Shown: in pieces, positions 28,103 to 36,365 of the stretch
Layout: every line of letters starts with the position of its first letter
Position numbering within the stretch: the stretch's first letter is position 1
DNA from: CALCMJ01 sp964475415
GTDB lineage: Bacteria; Bacteroidota; Bacteroidia; Chitinophagales; Saprospiraceae
DNA: 51,406 nt
NCBI GenBank assembly: GCA_964475415.1
Contig: CAYYWZ010000024.1
Coordinates: forward strand, 1 to 51,406
Direction: 5' to 3'
Translations under genes and position numbers: made by a program
Notes under the pieces: model-generated
What the model saw: the letters and a program-made list of their open reading frames with translations, nothing else
Databases searched by the model: none
What the model was told of the DNA's origin: nothing

Positions 28103-29032
28103 TTAACCTTCTAGTCTAAATCTTACAGGTAATGTGTAGAATACTTTTACAGATCTACCTCTCTGCTTACCAGGGGTCCATTTCTGTGGTAGATTATTCA
28201 TATTCTCTACAACCTTGAGGGCTGCTTCTCCACAACCAGCTCCTATATCCCTAAGAATCTTAGAACCTGTTACTGATCCGTCCTTATCTACTACGAACTG
28301 TATTACACACATCCCTTCTACGCCATTTTCTCTAGCAATGGCTGGGTATTTAAGATTTTTGTAGATATACTGAAGCATTTTTTCTTTAGCACATTCTTCT
28401 TTTTCTTTTTCTGAGCCAGACATATCCTCACACCCAGGGAATCTAGGCATCTGTTCCACTACCTTGAAGATCTCTTCTTCTGCTGGAGGTGGTGGCGGCG
28501 GAGGAGGTGGTGGCGGCGGCGCTTCTTCTTCTACTACCGGTGGAGGTTCTTCCACTACTGTTTCTTCATCTACCTCTGTATCTTCAAATACAGGTTCTTC
28601 CTCTTCTTCTATTTCTTCTTCTGGTACCTCTTCTATTACTGGTGGTGGCGGCGGAGGAGGAGGTGGTGGCGGTTCTGCAGTTCTAGGAGGTTCTACTAAG
28701 AAATCCTCGTCTAACTCTAAGGCATTATCCGGAATTCTTACTTCCTGATCATAACTTGTTGCAGAAAAAGCTAATATGACCGTAGCCAGGGAAGCTAATA
28801 AACCGAACAATAAAAATGGACTAGAATGTTTAAAAGCATCCACATCGGGATACTTATTTCTTCCTTCCAATGGAGAACTCCACACCTTATCTCGGTATTT
28901 TTCTCCTAAATCAGCAGCAGATGCTCCTTTGTATCTACTTCTGAAAAACAAAATGATCCCTATAACAACGACTGCAACTAGTAGTACTAGTAGTGCAGAA
29001 GTTCCAGTAGGTATCGAAAGATCACTTATCAT
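28103..29032 (-). CDS. TonB-family energy transducer with two polyproline stretches
   Basis: 309 residues. It has an N-terminal membrane segment (ALLVLLVAVVVIGIILFF, about 12-29) and a second (PFLLFGLLASLATVILAF, about 71-88). The usual Bacteroidota TonB has one, so the first 65 residues are an extension. A long periplasmic Pro/Glu arm follows with 11- and 12-Pro runs split by acidic sequence. The C-terminal TonB domain (about 195-309) includes YPAIARENGVEGMCVIQFVV, GSVTGSKILRDIG and a final VFYTLPVRFRLEG. It transmits proton-motive force to TonB-dependent outer-membrane receptors. Its first codons overlap the VanZ-like gene by 11 bases. No ExbB/ExbD genes are nearby. Confidence 0.9.
   Translation of the reverse strand: MISDLSIPTGTSALLVLLVAVVVIGIILFFRSRYKGASAADLGEKYRDKVWSSPLEGRNKYPDVDAFKHSSPFLLFGLLASLATVILAFSATSYDQEVRIPDNALELDEDFLVEPPRTAEPPPPPPPPPPPVIEEVPEEEIEEEEEPVFEDTEVDEETVVEEPPPVVEEEAPPPPPPPPPPPPAEEEIFKVVEQMPRFPGCEDMSGSEKEKEECAKEKMLQYIYKNLKYPAIARENGVEGMCVIQFVVDKDGSVTGSKILRDIGAGCGEAALKVVENMNNLPQKWTPGKQRGRSVKVFYTLPVRFRLEG
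28484..28519 (-). repeat. Polyproline-coding tract 2 in tonB (12 Pro codons)
   Basis: Twelve consecutive CCN codons using mixed third bases, so this is not a simple trinucleotide run. Its DNA closely matches the tract at 28640-28672, giving two near-direct repeats about 150 bases apart. Confidence 0.85.
28640..28672 (-). repeat. Polyproline-coding tract 1 in tonB (11 Pro codons)
   Basis: Eleven consecutive CCN codons, almost the same DNA as the tract at 28484-28519. Long Pro runs normally stall ribosomes and call for elongation factor P. Confidence 0.85.
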
Positions 29033-29312
29033 ACGCTTTTCTTTTAATAAATTGATAAAATCCTATGCCTATCAATGAGCCACTAATATTAGCAATTATA
29101 TCTAAGATATCAAAATGCCTGTGCTCAAAAAATTTACCTTGTATTGTTTCCATCATGATACCGTAGAGGGTACATATAATAAATACTTTTAATATAGATA
29201 GCTTATCTCGTAATAATAAGAAAGCTAACAAGCCATACATCACTCCGTGAACTAATTTATCTACATGATATTTGTCTAACCAGTCATCATTTAAGGATTC
29301 TGGTGCTGACAT
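29022..29312 (-). CDS. VanZ-like family membrane protein (N-terminus cut off by a frameshift)
   Basis: The open frame gives 96 residues with the family's core: DKLVHGVMYGLLAFLL, a helix around IICTLYGIMMETIQG, and DILDIIANISGSLIGIG. The usual first helix is missing from this ATG, but the same frame upstream encodes it (RFRVSVLYLGVILYLSC). A natural ATG at 29421, 16 bases after the gcvH stop, is one base out of frame because of a nine-base homopolymer at 29406-29414. Removing one base gives a normal 132-residue protein. The start used here is therefore probably not the real one. The role of the family is poorly defined. It overlaps tonB by 11 bases. Confidence 0.75.
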   Translation of the reverse strand: MSAPESLNDDWLDKYHVDKLVHGVMYGLLAFLLLRDKLSILKVFIICTLYGIMMETIQGKFFEHRHFDILDIIANISGSLIGIGFYQFIKRKAYDK

Positions 29313-29436
29313 ACAAGAGAGATATAAGATAACTCCAAGGTATAATACAGAAACTCTAAATCTATATTTAGCACTATCTGTAATTGTAATAAAGATGCTG
29401 TTATATTTTTTTTTGGTGCATGGAATCCGATTTTTC

Positions 29437-29829
29437 TTATGCTGTTAATTCAGTATAAGCTGCAGAATCCATTAATTCATCTAATTCACTAAGATCACTA
29501 AGTTCTATTTTTACAATCCAGCCCTTACCATAGGGATCAGAATTCACTAAGCCAGGGTCATCTCCCTCACTTTCGTCTAGCTCCGAGTTGAACTCTAGTA
29601 CTTTTCCACTAACGGGCATAAACAGATCTGATGTAGTTTTCACAGCTTCTATAGTCCCGAATACTTCATCACGTGCTACATCTTCTCCTATTGTATCTAT
29701 CTCTACATATACAATTTCTCCTAGTTCGCTTTGAGCAAAGTCTGTTACACCTATAAGAGCTGTGTTATCATCATTCACTTTGATCCACTCATGCTCTTTA
29801 GAATATTTCAATCCCTCAGGTATTTTCAT
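29437..29829 (-). CDS. gcvH: Glycine cleavage system H protein
   Basis: Lipoyl-carrier protein of 130 residues, the family's usual size. It shuttles the aminomethyl group between the P, T and L proteins of the glycine cleavage complex. The lipoylation site is visible as IEAVKTTSDLF with Lys64. The N-terminal YSKEHEWIK and C-terminal NSDPYGKGWIVKIE are also conserved. No gcvP or gcvT lies in the window. It follows citrate synthase by 16 bases in the same transcript, an unusual partner; solitary H proteins can also serve in lipoate relay. Confidence 0.95.
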   Translation of the reverse strand: MKIPEGLKYSKEHEWIKVNDDNTALIGVTDFAQSELGEIVYVEIDTIGEDVARDEVFGTIEAVKTTSDLFMPVSGKVLEFNSELDESEGDDPGLVNSDPYGKGWIVKIELSDLSELDELMDSAAYTELTA

Positions 29830-29845
29830 TTTTTATATTTAATTA

Positions 29846-31156
29846 TTACGAATTCGTTTGTATAAAGTTTTTAACCCATTCTGATGTTACAGATTTAGGT
29901 CTTTCTAATGGCATACCTAAGGCTCTAGACCAACAAAGTGCAGCCATGACCCCTAAGGCTCTAGACACACCAAATAAGACTGTATAGAAACTATACTCCG
30001 TCAAACCATAGTGTACCAAAATTGCTCCTGAGTGTGCATCTACATTAGGCCATGGGTTCTTTACCTTGCCTAGTGCTTTGAGGATATCCGGAACAATCTT
30101 ATATAATTGCCAGATAATATGCACGATGTCATCACCTTTAATGTACTCTTCAGCAAATAATCTTTGTGCTGTAAATCTTGGATCTGGTTCTCTTAGTACA
30201 GCGTGTCCATAGCCGGGAATTACTTTTCCTGCATCTAATGTATCTTGAATGTACTTAGCTACTTGTTCGTCAGTAGGTTTAGTAGTACCTAGTGATTCCG
30301 TCATCTGTAACACCCACTTTATCACTTCCTGATTAGCTAATCCATGTAATGGTCCCGCAAGAGAGTCCATTGCTCCAGAATAAGATAGATAAGGATCACT
30401 TAAAGTAGAATTGATAAGATGAGCAGTATGTGCTGATGCGTTTCCACCCTCGTGATCAGCATGTATCGTAAGATATAGACGCATTAAGGATTTGAAATCA
30501 GGGGTATCTATACCTAACATATGAGCAAAGTTACCTGCCCAGTCTAGCTTTTCGTTAGCTTCTATGTGCTCTCCTCCTTTGTATCTCTTACGATATATAT
30601 AGGCTGCAACTCTAGGTAGTCTTGCTATCAGATTCATAGAATCTTCATAGGTTGCATCCCAGTAGTCCTTCTTATTCATGCCCTCATCGTATCGCTTAGC
30701 GAATACACTATCACTATTCATAGAGGCTATAGCGATAACAAATTGAGTCATTGGATGTGTATTATCATCTAGAGCATCTAGGACCTTTATAGTTTGTTCA
30801 GGAAGTGCTGCTCTCTTTTCCCACTCATCCGTAAGCCATTCTACATCCTCTTGTGTAGGAATTTCATCTACTAGCATAAGCCAGAATAGTCCTTCTGGAA
30901 GCGGTTCTTTACCTCCTTGCACCTTAGGTAACTTTTCCTTTATTTGTGGAATGTTATAACCTCTGAATCTTATACCTTCATTAGCATCTAGAGCAGAAGT
31001 CTCCCATACCATGCTCTTGACACCTCTCATGCCTCCGAACACCTGAGCTATTTTCACGTCATCTGCTTTTATAGCACCATGCTCTCTTAACAACTGCTTC
31101 ATCTCTACTTTCAGAGCTGAAGACTTCTCAAAAAACTTTTGTTTTAAACGGTCCAT
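29846..31156 (-). CDS. gltA: Citrate synthase, eukaryotic (mitochondrial) type
   Basis: Condenses acetyl-CoA and oxaloacetate to citrate, entry of the TCA cycle. 436 residues. The catalytic triad maps onto the animal enzyme as H271 (AGPLHGLANQEV), H318 (PGYGHAVLREPDPR) and D373 (NVDAHSG). The N-terminal half (RGYNIPQIKEKLP, GKEPLPEGLFWL, EWEKRAALP) is strikingly like mitochondrial citrate synthase and unlike the hexameric E. coli GltA. It is probably a homodimer without NADH allostery. It follows a small exported protein by 28 bases and precedes gcvH by 16. Confidence 0.95.
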   Translation of the reverse strand: MDRLKQKFFEKSSALKVEMKQLLREHGAIKADDVKIAQVFGGMRGVKSMVWETSALDANEGIRFRGYNIPQIKEKLPKVQGGKEPLPEGLFWLMLVDEIPTQEDVEWLTDEWEKRAALPEQTIKVLDALDDNTHPMTQFVIAIASMNSDSVFAKRYDEGMNKKDYWDATYEDSMNLIARLPRVAAYIYRKRYKGGEHIEANEKLDWAGNFAHMLGIDTPDFKSLMRLYLTIHADHEGGNASAHTAHLINSTLSDPYLSYSGAMDSLAGPLHGLANQEVIKWVLQMTESLGTTKPTDEQVAKYIQDTLDAGKVIPGYGHAVLREPDPRFTAQRLFAEEYIKGDDIVHIIWQLYKIVPDILKALGKVKNPWPNVDAHSGAILVHYGLTEYSFYTVLFGVSRALGVMAALCWSRALGMPLERPKSVTSEWVKNFIQTNS

Positions 31157-31184
31157 TAATTTCGCTTTAATTTTCTTTTATTAA

Positions 31185-31526
31185 CTAATTAGAGCCTCTC
31201 TTGTTCACCGGTTGGAACTGTTGTGAAAAAACAGTTTCTCTCATCTCTATTATCTTATTATACACTTTTCTCTGTGGTTCTTGTAGTAATGCCAGTATCG
31301 ACTTATCTGAAGAAGTAGTAATTGCTTTCCTTTTTGCATGAAATTCAGCAGGGTTAGTCTTCATCATCGGCAATATTGTTTTGATATCAGTTTCTGTTGC
31401 TTTTTGTATTTTTTCTACTTGGACTTTTTGAGCATCTGTTAGCTTCAGTTCTTCAGTTGGTACTGTTTGCGCATTGACATACATACTACATCCTATAAAT
31501 AGTAGCAATGTTAAAATTTGTTTCAT
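31185..31526 (-). CDS. Small exported helical protein, function unknown
   Basis: 113 residues with a signal peptide (MKQILTLLLFIGCSMYVNAQ). The mature part begins ELKLTDAQKVQVEKIQKATETD, reminiscent of the LTxxQ motif of periplasmic Spy/CpxP-like proteins, and is otherwise helical and Lys/Glu-rich. It may be a small periplasmic chaperone-like protein; that is a weak resemblance only. It is first in the operon with citrate synthase, gcvH, VanZ-like and tonB. Confidence 0.75.
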   Translation of the reverse strand: MKQILTLLLFIGCSMYVNAQTVPTEELKLTDAQKVQVEKIQKATETDIKTILPMMKTNPAEFHAKRKAITTSSDKSILALLQEPQRKVYNKIIEMRETVFSQQFQPVNKRGSN

Positions 31527-31754
31527 GATTTACATTTTTTATGATAAAATAAACACTCTTAAATAAAGAACATCTATGTCAATTTATTTGACAATCTGTG
31601 TTCCATTTCCTTTATAAATAATCGATGTGAAGAATAGTTTTCTTATAATAAACTGAATATTCTTAATCAATCGCCTAAAATTACAATATTTATCATGGAA
31701 ATTTAATTCCTTTAGATGACAATATTCGGAGTTTTTATCATTTAAATCAAAAAT

Positions 31755-32327
31755 ATGATACTGATTGACAATATTCTCATAAGTGACGAGATTATAGAAG
31801 AGTATTTTGTGTGTCAAGTTTCGCTATGTAAAGGGGCTTGCTGCTGGGAAGGAGACTATGGAGCACCACTTAAAACCAAAGAAATTGAGAAAATTACGGA
31901 GATAATGGATAAAATCAAACCTTATCTTAGCGAAAAGTCAATAGAAAGCCTTAGAATTGATAGTTTTCACAAGACCTATTCTGAAACTGGCTTCGAAGGA
32001 ACAAAACTCCACGAAGATGGTTCTTGCGTGTTTATGACCAAAGGAGAAGCAGGAATTGCACAATGTGGATTCGAACAGGCTTATAATGATGGGAAAACTG
32101 ATTTCAAAAAACCGATATCTTGTCACCTGTATCCGATAAGAATAAAAGAGCAGGCTGGCATAGAAACAATGAATTATGATCGCTGGGATATTTGTTCAGC
32201 TGCTTGTTCTGCAGGTAAAAAACAAAAGTTACCTTTATTTAAATTCTCCAAAGATGCGCTCATTAGAAAATATGGAGAAGAATTTTACGAAGCTTTAACA
32301 GATGCATATGAAAACCACAAACCTTAG
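31755..32327 (+). CDS. DUF3109 family cysteine-rich protein
   Basis: 190 residues, cytoplasmic, no signal. Cys-containing motifs typical of DUF3109 are present: FVCQVSLCKGACCWEGDYGAPL in two overlapping halves, CGFEQAYNDG, PISCHLYPIRI and WDICSAACSAG. At least eight Cys are placed so that they could bind a metal or Fe-S cluster, as in related YkgJ-type zinc/iron-binding proteins. No function has been assigned. Its 3' end overlaps the start of the M14 peptidase gene by 26 bases, so the two are translated from one transcript. Confidence 0.85.
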   Translation: MILIDNILISDEIIEEYFVCQVSLCKGACCWEGDYGAPLKTKEIEKITEIMDKIKPYLSEKSIESLRIDSFHKTYSETGFEGTKLHEDGSCVFMTKGEAGIAQCGFEQAYNDGKTDFKKPISCHLYPIRIKEQAGIETMNYDRWDICSAACSAGKKQKLPLFKFSKDALIRKYGEEFYEALTDAYENHKP

Positions 32328-34782
32328 ATTTCTGATTCTCATATATGTTTTCCTGCCTTTTTGTGCAGTAGGGCAATTGTTATCCCCGCAGGATTTTTTA
32401 CCTACGAGTTACACAGAGAATTTTACGCCTCATCATTATACAGTGGACTATGTGGAACATGTCTCAGAAAACTCTGATAATGTAAGAATGATGGAATATG
32501 GGAGAACTTACCAAAAGAGACCTTTATTGTTATGCTATATTTCTACTAAGGAAAATCTTGACAGACTGGAATCTATCCAGAATAATCATTTATATGCACT
32601 AGGGTTAGAAGATAAAGGAGAGACAAGTACAGAAAATCCAGTTATCGTCTGGTTGAGTTTTGGAGTGCACGGTAATGAAGCTGGAGCCTCAGAAAGTGCC
32701 TTGAAGACGCTCTACACATTAGCTAAGCCTGATGCTGACCTGAACACCATTTTAGAGAACACTATTATTATTCTAGACCCGTCTATTAATCCTGATGGAT
32801 ATTCTAGATATACACATTGGCTATGGAACGTTGCAGGTACAGATACACATCCTGAGACCATAGATCGAGAACATCATGAACCTTGGCCAGGAGGTAGGAC
32901 GAATCATTATTTGTTCGATCTAAATAGAGACTGGGCATGGCAGACTCAGATAGAGAGTCAGCAACGCTTAGTAAAATTTCAGCAATGGATTCCTCATGTA
33001 CATGTAGATTTTCATGAAATGGGACATAATAGTCATTATTACTTTGCTCCGGCAGCCCGTCCTTATCATAAATATATAACAGACTGGCAAGTTCAGTTCC
33101 AGGAAGATGTAGGAAAAAATAATGCGAAGTATTTCGATGAGAATGGTTGGCTATTTTTTACAAGAGAAACCTTTGATTTATTTTATCCTAGCTATGGAGA
33201 TAGCTATCCGATATTCAATGGTTCTATAGGTATGACCTATGAACAAGCAGGGCATTCTTCAGCGGGAAGAAGTATAGAGATGGAAAATGGGGATAATCTT
33301 ACCTTGGCTGATAGGATAAACCATCATAGTACAGCAGCATTATCGACTATAGAAGTTGCTTATAAGAACAGGAAATCTCTTATAGATAACCTGATCCTTT
33401 TTTATAAACAAAAACTAAAGTCAGATACTTATATTATTAAAAAAGATGAGGCTGGAATGGCAGGAGATCTAGTGCAATTACTAGAACGTAATGGAATTTC
33501 CTATGCTTATGCTTCGAGCTCTAGTTCAGGATCTGGATTTTCCTATCTATCAGGTAAAAATACTTCTTATAAAGTCGAGCAAGGAGATATTATTATCCCT
33601 GGTGGACAACAAAGATCTAATTTGCTAGATGTTCTTATGGAGGCTGAGCCAGAGCTAGAAGATTCACTTACCTATGATATAACTTCATGGGCCTTGCCAT
33701 TTGCATACGGATTAGAAGTATATAAAACTTCTTCTAAGGTATCTGTAAGCGATGAAGTAATCAGTGATAGAATTCCTGACATAAGAGAAAATGCTGCAGC
33801 ATATTATGTGCTGACGAATGGATTAGAGGGAAGAAAAATATTTGGTGCGATCAGTCGTCTAGGACTAAAATATAGGATCAATGAAAAGCAAATGAAAATG
33901 GGGGAGACCATTATCGATCCCGGAACCATTATATTGACAAAGGCAGATAATAGAAAGCTAGATGATTTCCAAACATTATTACGAGGTCTAGATGCAATGG
34001 ACGGTGTGCATATTGCGTCTATAGCAACAGGTTATTCTGACAATGGAGTAGATCTAGGTAGTGGCTCCGTTGTGTTTAAGAGAAACCCTAAGGTGCTAGC
34101 ATTAGCGGGCCCTGGAGTTAACTCACATTCCTTTGGTCAGATTCGACACTTTTTTGAGCAATCGATAAATTATCCTCTCACAACAATTAACTTCAGTGAG
34201 CTTTCCGATAGAGATTTACAAGATTTTGATGTACTGATCCTTCCTGATGGATGGTATAGCCTGAGTGATGGAAAATCAGAACACATCAGCGATTGGGTCA
34301 GAGATGGAGGTAAGCTTATTTCTATAGGAGGCAGCCTTAGAAATTTTGCTGACAAGGAAGGTTATGGTTTAGTCAGAAAAGGGGATGAGGAAGACAAGGA
34401 GGGTAAGGAAGAAGAAGTTCATGTGCACTATGCAGATAGAGAACGAGATAATATAAGTAGCAGTCTTGCTGGTGCAATTTTCAAGACGGTTGCTGATCCT
34501 ACACATCCGTATATTGCTGGTCTTAATGAGGATTATTATTCTCTCAAAACCTCTAGTGCGCAGTATAAGTTAGAAGGAGATTCCAGAATTTTACATATTC
34601 CTGATAATTATATTTCTTATGGTTTCGTAGGTTCTAAGCTTAGACCTAAATTAAATGATACATTGGTTCTGGGAGAAGAACGAAAAGGCAGAGGGACTAT
34701 CGTATACATGGTAGATAATCCATTATATCGAGGATTCTGGAAATCGGGTCAATTACTTTTTTCTAATATAGTATTCAAATAA
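32302..34782 (+). CDS. Exported M14-family zinc carboxypeptidase with a C-terminal amidotransferase-like domain
   Basis: 826 residues; an alternative ATG at 32308 gives a cleaner signal peptide ending CAVGQ. The M14 domain (about 40-350) shows the zinc motif HGNEAGASE (H123, E126), the third ligand in HVDFHEMG (H238), substrate-binding DLNRDW (N208, R209) and INPDGYSRY. A region from about 595 (VLALAGPGVNSHSFGQ ... DFDVLILPDGW ... GGKLISIGG) resembles a class I glutamine amidotransferase-like fold, a common C-terminal partner in Bacteroidota M14 proteins. It probably trims exogenous peptides in the periplasm or outside. It is followed after 6 bases by fumarylacetoacetase, so the operon may link peptide use with amino-acid breakdown. 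Confidence 0.9.
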   Translation: MHMKTTNLRFLILIYVFLPFCAVGQLLSPQDFLPTSYTENFTPHHYTVDYVEHVSENSDNVRMMEYGRTYQKRPLLLCYISTKENLDRLESIQNNHLYALGLEDKGETSTENPVIVWLSFGVHGNEAGASESALKTLYTLAKPDADLNTILENTIIILDPSINPDGYSRYTHWLWNVAGTDTHPETIDREHHEPWPGGRTNHYLFDLNRDWAWQTQIESQQRLVKFQQWIPHVHVDFHEMGHNSHYYFAPAARPYHKYITDWQVQFQEDVGKNNAKYFDENGWLFFTRETFDLFYPSYGDSYPIFNGSIGMTYEQAGHSSAGRSIEMENGDNLTLADRINHHSTAALSTIEVAYKNRKSLIDNLILFYKQKLKSDTYIIKKDEAGMAGDLVQLLERNGISYAYASSSSSGSGFSYLSGKNTSYKVEQGDIIIPGGQQRSNLLDVLMEAEPELEDSLTYDITSWALPFAYGLEVYKTSSKVSVSDEVISDRIPDIRENAAAYYVLTNGLEGRKIFGAISRLGLKYRINEKQMKMGETIIDPGTIILTKADNRKLDDFQTLLRGLDAMDGVHIASIATGYSDNGVDLGSGSVVFKRNPKVLALAGPGVNSHSFGQIRHFFEQSINYPLTTINFSELSDRDLQDFDVLILPDGWYSLSDGKSEHISDWVRDGGKLISIGGSLRNFADKEGYGLVRKGDEEDKEGKEEEVHVHYADRERDNISSSLAGAIFKTVADPTHPYIAGLNEDYYSLKTSSAQYKLEGDSRILHIPDNYISYGFVGSKLRPKLNDTLVLGEERKGRGTIVYMVDNPLYRGFWKSGQLLFSNIVFK

Positions 34783-34788
34783 AAATAA

Positions 34789-36042
34789 ATGATGACATCT
34801 TGGTTAGATATAGCAACGGATAGTGATTTTAGTATTTATAATTTTCCCTATGGAGTGTTCTCTGTATCTGACAGTAAGAAGAGAGCTGCTTCAGCGATAG
34901 GAGATTATATATTAGACCTAGATGCTTTTCATAAGCAAGGTTATTTTGATAATCTGTCATTAGCTCCAGATGTTTTTATATCTGATACGCTTAATGACTT
35001 TATCAAGTTAGGAAAGGCAACAACTAATGGTGTACGATCTATCCTGCAGAAATTATTTACAGAGGATCACGGGGTAAAAGAAAAATTATCGACACTAACT
35101 TTTCAAAGAGCAGAAGTAGAGATGCATATGCCGGTAGAGATCAAAGATTATACTGACTTCTATTCCTCCAGAGAGCATGCGACAAATGTCGGTACAATGT
35201 TCAGAGGAAAAGAGAATGCATTGATGCCTAATTGGTTGCATCTTCCTGTAGGATATCATGGTAGAGCTTCCTCTATTGTTGTGTCTGGAACAGATATAAA
35301 AAGACCTATGGGACAGATGCGCCCTGATAAAGAAGCCCCACCTGTTTTCGGAGCTTCTCGGTTGATGGATTTCGAATTAGAGATGGGATTTATTATAGGA
35401 AAAGAAACAAAGCTAGGGCAGAGAATTTCTACTACTGAGGCCGAGGATTATATTTTCGGCTTGATACTTTTCAATGACTGGAGCGCTAGAGATATACAAG
35501 GGTGGGAGTATGTGCCGCTGGGTCCATTTCTTGGAAAAAATTTTGGTTCTACAGTTGCACCATGGATTGTGCCATTAGAGGCTTTGGATCCTTTTAGAAT
35601 CAATGGTCCTAAGCAGGAGCCTAAAATTTTGCCTTACTTGGAGTATCAAGGAGATAAGCGATATAATATTAATTTAGAAGTCAGTATTCTTACGGAGGCT
35701 GGGTCGGAAACTATAATTTCTAAGTCTAACTTTAAGTATATGTACTGGAATATGTGCCAGCAATTAGCACATCATACGATCAACGGTTGTAATGTAAACG
35801 TAGGTGATCTTTATGCCTCAGGAACTATCAGTGGAACGACGGAGGATTCCTTTGGATCTATGTTAGAACTGACATGGAGAGGATCTAAGCCGCTTACCTT
35901 AGAAGATGGTACAGAACGTAAATTTTTACAAGATGGAGATAGCTTGATTCTTAGGGGTCACGGTGAGAAGGACGGTATAAGAGTAGGGTTCGGAGAGTCT
36001 AGAGGAAAGGTTATTCCAGCGGATACATATACGGCTTCATAA
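34789..36042 (+). CDS. fahA: Fumarylacetoacetase
   Basis: Last enzyme of tyrosine and phenylalanine breakdown, cleaving fumarylacetoacetate to fumarate and acetoacetate. 417 residues, matching the full-length eukaryote-like FAH rather than the short FAH-domain hydrolases. Key stretches are DYTDFYSSREHATNVG (metal Asp and catalytic His), WLHLPVGYHGRASS, DFELEMGFIIG (Glu metal ligands), FNDWSARDIQGWEYVP, and GTISGTTEDSFGSMLEL near the C-terminus. An ATG at 34792 is an equal start. No homogentisate dioxygenase is beside it. Confidence 0.94.
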   Translation: MMTSWLDIATDSDFSIYNFPYGVFSVSDSKKRAASAIGDYILDLDAFHKQGYFDNLSLAPDVFISDTLNDFIKLGKATTNGVRSILQKLFTEDHGVKEKLSTLTFQRAEVEMHMPVEIKDYTDFYSSREHATNVGTMFRGKENALMPNWLHLPVGYHGRASSIVVSGTDIKRPMGQMRPDKEAPPVFGASRLMDFELEMGFIIGKETKLGQRISTTEAEDYIFGLILFNDWSARDIQGWEYVPLGPFLGKNFGSTVAPWIVPLEALDPFRINGPKQEPKILPYLEYQGDKRYNINLEVSILTEAGSETIISKSNFKYMYWNMCQQLAHHTINGCNVNVGDLYASGTISGTTEDSFGSMLELTWRGSKPLTLEDGTERKFLQDGDSLILRGHGEKDGIRVGFGESRGKVIPADTYTAS

Positions 36043-36116
36043 TTGATGTACTGTAATTTAGATGCTAGATCTCCTACCTTGGAGTTTATAAACAAGAAAA
36101 CTAGTGTTAGCATATG

Positions 36117-36341
36117 GCAAGATTTCTCTGAGTTGGTCGAAATGAATGTAGAGGATACAATTGTGATCCTTCGGTTCACTACGTTTTTTCAGGGTGACAA
36201 TTGTAATGAATAACGACTCTATTTATGATTATTAGACAGAAGTATTAAAAAAACAATTGTCATTCCGAAGGAGCGTAGCGAGTTGAGGCATCTAAACTGG
36301 TATACTTTTTTTTCATTTCGAGCGTAGTCGAGAAATCTTGC
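36117..36341. repeat. Palindromic MITE-like intergenic repeat, copy A
   Basis: About 225 bases. The ends are a perfect inverted GCAAGATTTCTC / GAGAAATCTTGC, and the inner arms carry TGACAATTGT / ACAATTGTCA. The arms are imperfect inverted repeats of about 89 bases around a spacer of about 48. The right arm contains GTCATTCCGAAGGAGCG. A second copy lies at 38688-38945. There is no coding capacity. The element accounts for most of the 323-base space between fahA and the TPR lipoprotein gene; I see nothing else in that space. Confidence 0.82.
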
Positions 36342-36365
36342 AAATCAAAACTGAAATTATTATAT

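Noticed and set aside
28464..28748. Gly/Ser-rich open frame on the plus strand
   Set aside because: It is the antisense shadow of the TonB polyproline region.
31584..31817. 77-codon minus-strand open frame between divergent genes
   Set aside because: It overlaps the start of the DUF3109 gene, has AT-driven Asn/Ile/Tyr composition and no recognisable domain.
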